DNA from: Poa pratensis
Taxonomy: Eukaryota > Streptophyta > Magnoliopsida > Poales > Poaceae
DNA length: 64,000 bases
Direction of reading: 5' to 3'
Assembly: GCA_947311845.1 (NCBI GenBank)
Contig: CAMZMU010000040.1
Coordinates: 55,993,360 to 56,057,359 of the forward strand
Below are positions 22,306 through 33,422 of the stretch, one piece after another. Every line of letters starts with the position of its first letter. Positions within the stretch are counted from its first letter, which is position 1. The notes beneath the pieces are model-generated. The model ran no database searches. It was not told the DNA's origin and was given only the letters and a program-made list of their open reading frames with translations. A program made the position numbers and the translations under genes.

Positions 22306-23473
22306 GTTATGCAGGAGAATACAAATGATATAGACCCACAGAGCTCCAAAGACACACCTATGGAGCTCTGTAAATCTGTCCAGGAGGTCAGCACTTATAG
22401 TGATTCCTTTTACTTAGAGCTAGACGTGAAAACAGGAAAGTAAATTTAGTGACATCTTATAGAAGCTCATCGATGAGAGCGTTGTTAATCGACCCATGCA
22501 ATTACATTTTAAAACAATTCTAGCTAGATACTGCAGCTGCAGTAATTTTAGTCTGAAGAATGGGAAACATTCTTGGAAGTTTATTCTCTTGATCTAGTAG
22601 TGTTTTAGAGGTAAGATTTAATTCTTTTGTTCAGCTAAAAATATGCACGAACTATTCTGTATGAAATAGTCCAAGTAGGTACAGAGATTTGAATCTCTGA
22701 CAAACTGATCATATGTGGTGTAATCCTTTCTTGCACCATCTGACACCACTATTGTTTGGCATATGCAGGAAAAAGGCGCTACTGATAATAAACAGGAGCA
22801 TGCTAAGAGTGCAGATGATATGGTGGGCACTTGTAACGTCAGCCTAGAAAACAATTCACCAAAGGTATCTTCAGCCTTCAAGTTTGCATAACATGATTTT
22901 GTTTTTCTGCCTTATTGTACTTTTGGCATGCAGGAAGAAGCTGCTAGAGAGAATAAGGAGGAGCATACTAACAATGTTGGTACCGGAGATAATGATATTG
23001 GTAACCTGGGAACCAATTTAATGGACTCGTCGAAGGTATATTATCTCTGTCCTAACTTGTCTGGTATCACCATGCTTGAAATCCATCAGTTTTTCACTTG
23101 AGCATAATGTGTGCAATCACTACCTTAGGTGTACTCAGGCACTCACAACATCTGGATATCACGAACAGAGATCCTAGATTGACAAGTCACTCGCGGAACA
23201 TCATCATCTATGAGTACTCCCACCGCCTTCGCAGCTTGCTCAACATTGACAATTTTGTTGTCCTCCGCAACGACAAGGATTGGACACTACCCCACCATTC
23301 ACTTAGGCATACCATACCTCACGTATATTTTGCTATGCATTTTCCTGGGACGGTATATTGGAAGTGGACACTCGTACGGCCTCTTTCTAAAGATACGCTT
23401 TACATTTTTGTACTTTGCATTGTTGTACTGGTTTGCAATATTTTTTGTATATTGTATTAGAAAACTAGTATGT

Positions 23474-23479
23474 AATAAA
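23474..23479 (+). terminator. Polyadenylation signal of gene A
   Basis: AATAAA in an AT-rich stretch (TGTAATAAAATATAATAT), about 290 bases after the last proposed stop of gene A. It is the only plausible signal close to the final exon. Confidence 0.5.
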
Positions 23480-23490
23480 ATATAATATAT

Positions 23491-25605
23491 GGATTTCATT
23501 GGTGTGCATTGATATTTTGGCATTCTGAGTATATGTGCATCGTATGTATTACGATACAGACGTACACATGTCATACATCTTTTCTTCATTCGAAATTTGA
23601 AATTTGGATGTGAGAGTGTGTCTCGGCCAAATTTGCGGAGGATAAACGCGAAGTCCCACCAATTGACCTGATGTCCGCCAGGCTCTGTTTGGATTCTGGA
23701 CCACATGTTCTTATTGGACGTTCCAGATCTCACTAGTGCTGGAGTACACCGAAGATGGTGACTGCACATATTATACTCCTGTTTTTCATATGCATTGGGC
23801 CCTGAATCAAATGAAATGCACCCAGTGAGTACTGCTGTGGTGGTGCGGATTTTCTGGCCTGAATGAAGATTAAATAGCTCATAAGGTACACTTAAAATGT
23901 TCTGAAGAGAACTTCCTGGATATGCTTCATTGGATGAAGTATGAATCTTTTCATCCCATGATGCATGCAGTGATTATTATGTTCAGAACTTGGAAGTATT
24001 CTTTTTAACTGTTTGCAGCTGGATCATCCAAATATTTTCCCAGCTCGAAGCTGTGATGTCTTATACACGTAATTCCAATGAGACCAGTATTTGATGGTAC
24101 TTCGTTTTTTTGTCTGGAATGCAGAGTTGAAAGTCGAGATTGTGCTGCTTGCACACGGACTCCAGAAGAAACAGTTCCTGGTAGATATCGAAGCCTGACT
24201 GTGGAGAAGGCAGGTGGCCAGCTGCAACTCTGTTTCTGAGAGCATTACCTGATTTCATATTCATGTAGCAATCAACAGTTGTTCTTCGGTGACCTAACTG
24301 AGTATAGCTCATTCTTCCACTTGAGCGCTCTCATGTTAGAGAGAAATTTCTGTTGTGACCAATTGTATTCAGTTGCAATTTCCTGAAATACAGTCAGGCG
24401 ATCTGATCCCTCTTTCCCCAAATGAAAGGTTTAGGATTTTTACTGTGGTTTAGAGCAGACGATTTCAAGTTTTCAACAGCCAATCAACAGTATTAAGTAG
24501 AGTAGGAAACAAATGACCGAAATGGTTTCCCTTTTAACTTCCTTCAGCAAGAAGGATGGGATACCAGTGCTTGAAGTACAAACTACAATGGTACAAGATG
24601 CAATAGAGAAGAACAATCCTTTTCACTTGTATTTTTACAGGTAACAAATAATCAGAGGCTGTCCCTAACTTTCAAGGGAGCAACACGTGTGGTTATGTGT
24701 GGTCACGCTTACAATTCAATCTACATAGAGTATGTGCACGTTGTGCTCACACAAAGGAACATCAGAACACCGTTTGTCAGTTCTCAGTAACTTCCATTAT
24801 GAACAAGCAGGCAGAGTTTTGCCAACTACCAATCCTCACAAAAAATCCGATGAAGTTAGCTCGTGGTATGGTACTGTAATTCGCTTGACTTTCCGATCAA
24901 CGATGAGAACTGAGCATCAATCCTCCATTTGAGATGGATCAAGCTCACCAAGATTGCTTGTGTTCATATGTCTAATTGGAAAACCTCCATGAGTATTTAT
25001 TTTAACAGGCAGCCATGAGTGGTATAAAGACATCCCCATTCCTGCCAAAATCAGATTGATTAAGTCATCAGTACGAAAGAAGGAACACTAAGTGTAGGTC
25101 AAGACTAAACATCTCTATTGCCATATGTCAGGAATGAAACTCCCAAGTGGCCAAGTCTGTCGGATTCTTCCGCAAGTCCAAATATTTGATCAAGATTTCT
25201 CTTTGTAAAACTTTGTCAGACATCACAGAATGTCTATTTTTATGTTCTGATACTCGTCATTTAGATACTACTCAGACTATATAGTATATGGGCATTTAAG
25301 ATGCCAAAAAAGTCCCCTCTTCCACCTTTCAGGTTTACCCCTTTCCAGACTTGGAATAGGAGGTTGAACTGTTTATGCATTGATGACTAGTGCAAAAAAC
25401 AATCTACGGAATCATAGTCATTATGTTGAAGTAATTATTTTACTTGGACACAGACAACATGTACTATTCACTTTCAATAGCGGCCTATAGGCACGGGTGG
25501 CATCCGTGTGCCAAAGTCTGCTCAATCATGCAAGTGGTTCTTGTATTACAAGATATGCGAGGGACCCTTACCAGGTGGCAGTTAAAATGTTGCCACATTC
25601 CAAAA
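23491..25605. other. Intergenic region between convergent genes
   Basis: Lies between the end of gene A (+) and the stop codon of the translocator (-). The part next to 25605 must include the translocator 3' untranslated region. I see no convincing ORF, RNA gene or transposon boundary; short ORFs here lack codon bias or motifs. Confidence 0.6.
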
Positions 25606-28600
25606 TCATGTATCTTCATCCAGAAACTCATCCTGATATTCTGAGTCATCTAGAATAATGTACTTGGCATCTCCACTAAATGAAGGTGAAGTAACTCCAT
25701 CCTCATCTATCTGACCCCTTTTGAATTTGTCATACCTGTCATTTAGCCATAAATATTACGACACCAAAAAAAGATGAATATAGTATGCCAAATTCCCTAG
25801 TTGATTTGCCACAATATCAAGGAAGTGTCATTTTGAAGATGAATGTGAATTTGAACCTCAACTATTTTGGCATAGGCTAAACAATAAAAAATGTTCTCAT
25901 AAATGTCTATGTGCATGCTATATGCAAGTATGAACTTGACGATCGGTGGACCAGTACCCTTCGTTAAGTAAACTACTCCCTCCGTTCATAAAATGATGTC
26001 TCAACCTAATCCAAATTTGCATGTATCTAGACATGATTTAGTGTGTACATACATGCAAATTTGGACTAGGTTGAGACATCCTTTTTTGAACAGAGGGAGT
26101 ATTAGGTAGCACTGTAGAAGATGCTAAATGGTTAGCCAGAATAAATAGTTGGACTAATAATATTCAACAAGTCAAAAAATGAACTTTGTGGTCAGCTTAT
26201 TTTGGTTTTCACCAGCTCAATATTCACACCTTCGTGCTAAGCTTGTCTAAAGGGTAACATGGTTAATCCTAGACAAACATCATACGCGCCATCTACCATT
26301 ATTTACTTTTGAGGAGAAAATACATATTAGAACTTGACCAAATGTTAATGAAAGAAGTTTTATTTGCAAAGCACTTCAGCTTGACTCAGTGAACACATAC
26401 TGCTCCACTGCATCCCCACGAAGAGTATGTAAGATTATAATACACTAATATTGCAAAAAAAAAACATAGGAAAACTGGAAATGGTCACTTACTTGTACCA
26501 ATTGAATAAGCTAACGCCAAACATAATAGTGATAAGACCAACACCTTTCAACCAAGTAAATTCATCATGGAAATAAAATACTGCAACCTGAAAGGCCAAG
26601 GTAGAAAGTTCCTTCATTACAGACAACCATTACAAGAAGATGTATGTTCTGAATCATATGGAAGCTAAGAGCAATGGATGAACCACTTCCCAGTCGGGTT
26701 ATGGTACCAAGTACAGTACATATCTTCATGCTAGAACCAGCAATCCAGCAGAGGAGCATAAAAAACATATGATGTTGGACTTTTGCATAAAGCTACTGAT
26801 AGCTCAAGCCTCTGCTAGTATATGCCAAAAATGAAGAAACTAGTGACTGTAACTTTTTACTTTGATGCTTCTTAACTTTTGAACAAACAACAGATCAGCT
26901 CCATGTCGTGGTTCAGATTTACTTTTAAATGAGGTGTCATTAATGTTTAGTAACAGTACTTGCACTAATATCAGCTGATACAGAAAGATATTACTTTGGA
27001 AGGTGTTTGAGAATTCACATTTCGATACAGATGCAAGTAAATATAAAGCAATTAATATTTTATGAAAAGTCAGATTTCGATCATTACCAAGATGGTTACA
27101 GCTTCTTTGACTACCCCAGCTATCGTCACGGTTATAGCACTGGTTGCTGAAACAAGTATATATTCCGTCAACACCTGCAATTCGAATAATATATCACGAC
27201 ATTCCATCATCTCTGATGTTTCTGAAAATTTTGTTTTGTAGTCAAATGAACACTCGTTACCATGAAAAAGGCCAGGCTCCCACCGATTAGCATCAGTAAG
27301 AAACTGCGCATGACGTGCCATGGGTTATCAAAATATGTATTCTTCCGAAAATCACTCCAAGGATCCAACAGGAGAGATAGTACCATGGTGGCTATGGCCA
27401 TCACTGGGGTAACATGACTCATCAGGGTAATTGGATCTTTTAGGCCTGCCAATGGAAGATGGATTATTGAACTCATGAATACCTATATCAGGATTGCGAA
27501 GTTTACTAAAATAACATTTACCCCGCATTTATCCAAGCTCTGGACTCCAGATGAAAAGCTGGAGCAAGAGTTACTAGGACAAACAGGGTGGATCCGGCAG
27601 AAACTATAGCTAATATATATGAAATAGGAGCCCTGCTCCTGATACTTCGAAAGCTTAAGATCGACGTCATAAAACCGATACTTAAGATTCTATAGCAAAT
27701 TTGGGTATCAGTTATATCAAGTTTTAAATTGCTAGACCACTTGATTCTCTCTTCCTGGTCAGAAAATGTACAGCGGCTCAGGAAAAGCGAGGATATAGCT
27801 CTCATGATCTCATCCAACACCCTCAAAGAACCAACTTTTCAAGTCCACCACCTCATTCAGTAGAGATAGAATTGCAAAAACCAAGCTACTTCACAGAAGA
27901 AGCAGGAGCTAAACCCAGGGAAAATGCCTTAATTTAATCAAATAGATGGTTTCATTGATATGCATCAAACATGCAATAAAACTGTTTGGGCAGTAGAAGC
28001 ATTAAAGTGTGCATGAAGCAAAGATAACATACCGTAACTATCTTTCTTGAAATATTAAAATCCACATGCACATATAGAAAACAAATTGTTAGCACAGGGA
28101 ATGTACAAGAAAAAATGGAAATACGTGAGGTGGTGATAAGTGATAACTCTTAAAGCATTTGAATAACATTAGTAATTACACTTACTTGCAACAGAATCTG
28201 AGTCATGGACCAGCGGAATCCTGACATAACAGCAGCAAGCGTCACAAAAATGAAGCCCCAGAAGTCGAAGTCGGTCTCCCTGGCAACTGATGGAATTTAT
28301 ATTATTATGATTCACAAAAGAAAAGTCCAAGATGCATGTTGTCTTGAAGCATTCAAAACAGTGTGCAACAACAATTTCAGTGACTTAGACAAGATAAGCA
28401 CTGAACTACAAAACTGGAATTATTTGGCGAGTTCGACCTATAAATGGAGCAGAATATATATACAACCAGAGATGGTTGCTCAAAAAAATATAACCACAGA
28501 TCCTTTGCACAGCAGCTTCAGTTCAGTACTGGATTGAAAACTGCCTACAAGAACAATACTTTTCACCTAGTGAGGCAGTCAACTCACCAAAATTACTATG

Positions 28601-30201
28601 CTAAATGCTTCGCTATGTATAATATCCCAAAAATAACCTGGACATCCAAATGCTTAAGAAAAAAATTAAAATGATCGCCAGTGCTAAGACTAATTTCCAG
28701 AACATCTCAGTTCTCCATACAACTGCCAGTGTTGGAACATGTGCGGGCTTATCAACTATTTTACAAAAAGTGTATTTTTTTGTCAACGCAAAACAATCCA
28801 CTTGGACTTGGCAATCGTTAGGAGAATTTTGAATGACTTGAAAGTAGTGTACTTGGCCAATGGGAAGTAAATGGAAACCATAAGATATACGAGCTGTAGC
28901 TATCAACCAAAGTGGAACAATTACGGAGATGGACAACCACAAAACATCAATTCTCCAATCTTAATGGTAAGCTAGCCGATAATGAAGAAACTATTTGCGA
29001 CCATAATAAGCCTCTATGCATTAAAACCCTCTGAGGCTACATACCTGTCAACAGAACCCCAATAGAAATGACAACTATGATTCCTAGAAGCTTGATGCTG
29101 GGGCTCTCCAACCTTGCAAACCAGGAGGCAATTTTAGACCCATATAAAATTAGAAGTAAATGTATGCTATATGTCTTGTATATGTTAGCGCTTTAGGCTT
29201 TAGGTTGCATAAGAAAAACTAAATGGATGTAATACAATCAACTTGTGTGGATATGGTCCAAATTAGTAATGCTTATGTGGTTTGGAGACACCGGCTTTTA
29301 TAATGTTCTTCATCTGATCGACACAGTTTTGCTTGTGCATGAGAAATTAGTAATAGCTTCTACTAACATAGCCCACCCATAACTTGGATCGGTTGCAGCA
29401 TTAGCTCCTTCAAATTATCATCTTCAGAAGTAGGAATAAGGTAGAGTAACGACCAATTATGTTGCTAGTTAATGTCAATTGATAAAAGTGCATGATGTGC
29501 TATGCTAGTAATATGGATAAATCAACTCTACAACAGCTGAACAAACAATAATTAGTGCATCCAGAATGGACATCACAACTAAAACTACCCAAATAGCGTT
29601 AATACAAGAAAGCTATGATATAGCAGTATCCAATTTCGACGCTCACCTAAATGCAAAAGCGAATAGCAAAAGAAATATCGGCGAGGCTGATTTACACTGC
29701 AAAAAATGTCAAATTTCAAAATTCAGGTTAGCTATCCAGCCAGCTGAGCCCAATTCAGAATGTAATCAGAACCTTAAGAAGACTAAATCATTTTGCGGAT
29801 AACAGACCATGGTGGCGAATGTGACCGTGATGAACACCAGAGACGCGTTGCTCAGGTTTATGTCCAACGCGGTTCCCAGAGCAGTTGGGACGACTGCAAG
29901 GAGGCAAAGACAGAAGCATGAAGAAACCACACTTTGTAGTACTAATAAGCGGAGAAATGCGAGACCAAGAAGACGGGCACCTCTCATGAAGTAATCCTTC
30001 CAGCTCATCTCCACGGCACCGTCCAGCCCCTTGGCCTGGAAGAGCAGGATGATCTTGGAGAGCGCGGCCTGCAGCGCGAAGTGCACAGTGTTCATCAGCA
30101 GCGGCGCCGGGAACTTGCCCAGCTTGTCCCCCAGCAGCGTCTTATTGTATCTACCACCCAAGAACGAAAGGAACAAATGATTCAAGGTTCCCACGGCGAG
30201 C

Positions 30202-30233
<32 letters not shown>

Positions 30234-30564
30234 GCAGCGGCGGAGGAACTCACAGGGTGAGGCAGGTGCTGAAGGTGTACCAGACGAGGATGTAGAAGCC
30301 CGTCTTGAGCACGACCGCCGGCGCCAGGGCGGCGCGCTCCGCCCGCTCCAGCGACTCCAGCTTGGTGACGGACTCGCTGGGCCGCAGCCCCAGCCCGCCC
30401 CCTCCTCCGGCGCCAGCGGAGGGTGCCGGCGGGTTCTCGACGTCGAACGCCTTGCGGTCCAGATCCGGGGCGTGCATGCTACGCTGGCGGAAGTAGCCGG
30501 ATCGCGGGGACACGACCTCCGTCGCCGCCGCGGCCAGGGCGGCGTCCGCGTCCGCCTCGGACAT
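25606..30564 (-). CDS. Sugar-phosphate/phosphate translocator (TPT family), intact
   Basis: An 11-exon gene for a 431-residue protein like Arabidopsis At1g06470 (judged from memory). Exons: 30564-30254, 30150-29981, 29893-29808, 29696-29647, 29112-29045, 28286-28186, 28045-28033, 27445-27261, 27174-27088, 26587-26493, 25735-25606. All introns are GT-AG and the sum is exactly 1296 bases including TGA. Residues 1-85 are a soluble, Ala/Gly/Pro-rich N-terminus (SPRSGYFRQRSMHAPDLD). The TPT/EamA-type transport domain follows with about ten hydrophobic segments, from FYILVWYTFSTC and LYNKTLLGDKLGKFPAP to TVTIAGVVKEAVTILVAVF. The C-terminus is hydrophilic and acidic (DDSEYQDEFLDEDT). It probably exchanges a phosphorylated sugar or nucleotide sugar across an endomembrane; the substrate is unknown. 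Start chosen as the first ATG of a GC-rich exon giving the family layout. Confidence 0.93.
25976..26099. mobile_element. Stowaway-type MITE in translocator intron 10
   Basis: A 124 bp hairpin with ends CTCCCTCCGTTC and the reverse complement GAGGGAG side, flanked by the TA duplication (25974-25975 and 26100-26101). The arms match over most of their length (ATGTCTCAACCTA and TAGGTTGAGACAT). These are the hallmarks of Tc1/Mariner-derived Stowaway elements. Confidence 0.92.
28033..28045 (-). other. 13-base microexon of the translocator
   Basis: AAAGATAGTTACG on the minus strand, between acceptor TTCAAG and donor GTATGTT, encodes KDSY plus the first base of Gly. It joins LLQ of the previous exon to GLKDPITLM of the next and keeps phase. 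Without it the frame is lost. Confidence 0.85.
30202..30227. repeat. (GA)n microsatellite in translocator intron 1
   Basis: A run of about 13 GA units, read as CT on the transcribed strand, lies in the 103 bp first intron just after the first coding exon. Confidence 0.93.
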
Positions 30565-31691
30565 GCCGCCTTTCCTCGAGCGCGCAGGCAGAGATCCCCC
30601 TCCTTCGCCTACAACGACAGCAAGGAGGCTGCCGCCGGCATCGCCCGCGGGTCAGGGGCGCGGCGCTCCACGTCCCGGAACGCCAAATGCGAAATGCAGA
30701 GCGGCGCGGAGGGGGGAGGGATCCGGGAGGAAATGGCGCGGCAGGAGGGGAGGGGAGGTTGGCTGCGGCTGCCCTGCTCACCTGACCTGGCCTGGCCTGG
30801 CCTGCTGCCGGAACGAGGCGAGGCAGGCGAGCGACGGTGGATTTGGCGGATTGGGGTGGCCGGCCGGCGAGCGCGCCCCGGCTGGGTGTTGTGTTTTGCA
30901 AATTGGACGTGGGGTGTCGACCCGTTGGCGAGACGTGAAATGCAGAAGGGTTTTCCGTTATCGGGTCCGTTCTTGACGACGACAGTGGTTAGTGGGGGAT
31001 CAGATCAGCTGGTGGCGTACACCGGCGGCATCATCATCACCATTCCTTCCGCCCCTTTTCTAATGTCGGCTTCAAATCTGGTAGCCACCTCCATCGATCG
31101 ATGGGTGTCGTCGCACGATCTGAACATCATCCTGCTGAAGCAACTCGATCCGTATGCAGTGCAGACATGTGATGGTATCTGAAGCACGTTCCGGACTTGT
31201 GATCTGAAGAATACCAATTCTTTAGACGCGACATGATTTTTTTTTTTTTTTTTGAACAGAGACATGATTGGTTGGTTCTTCATGCGTGAGGACATGTAAG
31301 TTGTGATGCATCCATGATGTTTGTTGTGCTTTCCTAGTTCTTGCGGAGGCGCCTTTCCGTGTTCACCAAGATCGTTTGGTCAACCACATATGGGTAGCTT
31401 CCATCTGAAGTGCATGACTCCTTACGCTTCGCCTTTAAAAATCACATAGCTAGCTTCCTACTGAAACATATTCTCTCTGATTCATATTAATTATCGCATA
31501 AATCTACGAAAATTATTATTGATCGGATAGAGTATAGCTCTTTTTGGAGGGAAAATGAGAGAGGAGAGTGCACAAACTAATCTGAGATTACATGCATTGA
31601 ACATCATGCTCAATATTCTTTACCAAAATCACGTGTCTGTTTTGTTCTCGAGTTTCTCATTTTTTGTCATCCAAAGAAGCCCTAAGCATAT
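30565..31691 (-). promoter_or_regulatory. 5' untranslated and upstream region of the translocator
   Basis: Bases 30565-30900 are GC-rich and probably contain the 5' leader. No clear TATA box is seen, which is common for housekeeping-type plant promoters. Long ORFs on both strands here reflect GC content, not genes. From about 31000 the sequence becomes AT-rich and holds only the small insertion scar at 31230-31269. Confidence 0.5.
31230..31269 (+). repeat. Short T-run flanked by a 9 bp direct repeat
   Basis: GACATGATT occurs at 31230-31238 and 31261-31269 around a run of T followed by GAACAGA. This pattern fits an extremely 5'-truncated poly(A)-tailed retro-insertion on the minus strand. Confidence 0.45.
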
Positions 31692-31971
31692 TGTCACGAC
31701 CCGATCACAAGGATGTGACTACAAGCTGAGGATACAAGGAGTTTTGGGTGAGAAATAGCAAAAGCATGGAAATGAGGAAACAGGAGCAGGAGGTGGGGAA
31801 ACGGAGCAAAGGGAGAGAAGGTTACAGACGATTCAATTCTTCGATGCCTTTCTGATGTGCCTTGCTTTCTTTATAACGCTCGGAACAACTCCAGCAGGCC
31901 CAAGCCCAGTAATACAACCAGTCCATGTCATGACTTGGCCCGTTGGCTTCTCTGTGGCCACGGTCATGACA
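31692..31971 (-). repeat. 3' LTR of the small LTR element
   Basis: 280 bp copy, matching 34621-34927 closely except for an internal 27 bp loss after GGATGTGAC and several substitutions. Confidence 0.9.
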
Positions 31972-32954
31972 TTCGCTCCCCCTTGAGAATCTGCTTGACC
32001 ACAGGCTGATGCCACAAACTCACACCGAACAGAACGAACATCGGGATCCCATGGCACTTGTAGCTCAAGGACAGCTCCCAGAATGGTCAGCAAGCTGATA
32101 CTACCTAGATACCACAGATAGAGTCCGGCAACATGGTGTTGTAACAAGAGGTCTTGCCAGCCGACCTTAACCAGATGATGATTTTCTTGCATTGCCCAAA
32201 TTTGTGGATTTAAACGATGATCCAAGTGATATTCGGTACCATCACACTTCAGCTGCAAAGATACTGACGGAACATGACGACAAGCTGCATCCTCCCTTGG
32301 TGTTGTCATCTCCAGATTTTGTATCCCTTGTCCATCATTCAACTGATCCATAGGTCCTTCGAGATCACCAGTTTTCTTCACTAAACCAACAGTACATGCT
32401 ACTAAGATAAGAAAGGTCCACAAGCTAACTTCATCCCATTTGAGAATGCAGAACTGAAAGACATAGTGGCTCTTGTCATACGTGGATACGAGTTGACAAC
32501 CTGAAGAAGACCCCTCATGTATAGTAGTTCTCACCAAGTGAACCAGGGTCCCGGGTTCCCATTGTCCGTTGAGTCCATGGGCATGCCAAATCTTTGCTAG
32601 AGAGAAAGTACCAGTAAGTTGCAATGGTGAGTTCTCACAGCCCTTCAGAGAATATGTGTCGAGCATTTCTGAGCCTCTTGACAGTCGCATACTATTCCCA
32701 TTCCCATTCGTTTCCATGCCTTTAATAACCAGAAACATGTTCGGTAACATATTCGATGCAACTCGCATCTTACTTATCAGACCAAGATAGCTGGAAGGGG
32801 ACAAAATGTGTAACACACAATCTGAGTGTTCTTCAGCTGTTGGCTTGCATGACAACTCTTGATTGATACTCACTGTCTCACACGTGCAGCAAACTGTCAA
32901 CCGGTTGTTCATGCAAGCGAATGGATGATTGGTAGCCGCCGAGAGAACTGTCAT
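31833..32954 (-). CDS. Unidentified ORF inside the small LTR element (373 codons)
   Basis: An open frame of 373 codons whose 3' end runs into the LTR (the ending GCITGLGPAGVVPSVIKKAR is LTR sequence). I recognise no domain. It contains one hydrophobic stretch (VSLWTFLILVACTVGLVKK) that could span a membrane and a second (LYLWYLGSISLLTILGAVL). Codon choice is unremarkable. It may be captured host sequence or an env-like relic; it could also be open by chance. Confidence 0.3.
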   Translation of the reverse strand: MTVLSAATNHPFACMNNRLTVCCTCETVSINQELSCKPTAEEHSDCVLHILSPSSYLGLISKMRVASNMLPNMFLVIKGMETNGNGNSMRLSRGSEMLDTYSLKGCENSPLQLTGTFSLAKIWHAHGLNGQWEPGTLVHLVRTTIHEGSSSGCQLVSTYDKSHYVFQFCILKWDEVSLWTFLILVACTVGLVKKTGDLEGPMDQLNDGQGIQNLEMTTPREDAACRHVPSVSLQLKCDGTEYHLDHRLNPQIWAMQENHHLVKVGWQDLLLQHHVAGLYLWYLGSISLLTILGAVLELQVPWDPDVRSVRCEFVASACGQADSQGGANVMTVATEKPTGQVMTWTGCITGLGPAGVVPSVIKKARHIRKASKN

Positions 32955-33422
32955 TTGTAGGTATCACTATAACTCCATGAGGTTTCAGTCCCACTTGATG
33001 ATGCTCCATATCATTACCCAATATGATGTTCAGGAATGTTACGACTGCGACATTCTTCAAGCCTATAGCTTTGTTCTAGGCATGAACAAGAGAATATTAC
33101 AACTATTTTGCCAAGACTGTGTAAATATCTTTCCAGTATTTTAGGCAACTGATCTCCAGCATAAGTGAACTTTTCTTTAACTCCTCTTGTACTGAACTGA
33201 TCACAACTGGGCATAGTTCTGTAGACTTCGCTAACAACAAGAGGTTTAGCCAGTAGTAGATGATAATCAAGCTGAGTTGGCTGCACTAGATAAAAAATCC
33301 ATTCAACAATCTTCAGTTCAACATACCTACTGGATAAGTGATCGTTGGACAAAAATTCAGCTTTCCCATTAAGCTCTGTATCGAATACCTCACAGCTGGT
33401 ATCAAGGAATTGACTGCGAGTG

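Larger units (their letters stand above)
10028..22639 (+). repeat. Tandem duplication in gene A, copy B, split by copia
   Basis: Starts with the same CATGGCGTGCAAACCTG at 10028 and carries the matching exons 10116-10172, 10242-10333 and 22315-22386. The copia element 10512-22305 lies between the second and third exon. Without it, copy B would be about 810 bp and the intron it occupies about 182 bp, against 190 bp for the same intron in copy A. Confidence 0.87.
8094..23182 (+). pseudogene. Gene A: decayed grass gene with repeated phase-0 exons
   Basis: I do not recognise the protein. Ten or more exons are supported by AG/GT borders: 8094-8917, 9002-9055, 9143-9186, 9281-9336, 9416-9508, 9699-9770, 10116-10172, 10242-10333, 22315-22386, 22769-22864, 22934-23035, and a last exon from 23129 with TGA at 23180-23182. 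Every internal exon begins GAG or GAA and ends AAG or GAG. Intact ones are multiples of three (54, 93, 72, 57, 72, 96, 102 bp), so they are symmetric. Four others are one base short of a multiple of three. The products are short, acidic and Asn/Ser-rich, for example EDVYTMKSGPSSNGNDGE. Exon 1 also has at least two frameshifts. An AATAAA lies at 23474. An 11.8 kb copia insertion occupies one intron. Either a pseudogene or a gene with sequence errors. Confidence 0.7.

Noticed and set aside
27518..27826. 102-codon minus ORF as an extra translocator exon
   Set aside because: The transporter sequence is continuous from the microexon at 28033 to 27445 with correct phase; this ORF lies within the intron and breaks the domain.
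28205..28674. ORFs on the plus strand within translocator introns
   Set aside because: They overlap exon 6 in antisense and have no domain or codon bias.
30472..31182. 236-codon ORF on the plus strand upstream of the translocator
   Set aside because: GC-rich leader region; no motif, and it runs antisense to the translocator's first exon.
31833..32954. 373-codon ORF as an independent host gene
   Set aside because: Its end is LTR sequence and the whole frame is inside an element with defined ends, so it was listed only as an element ORF.
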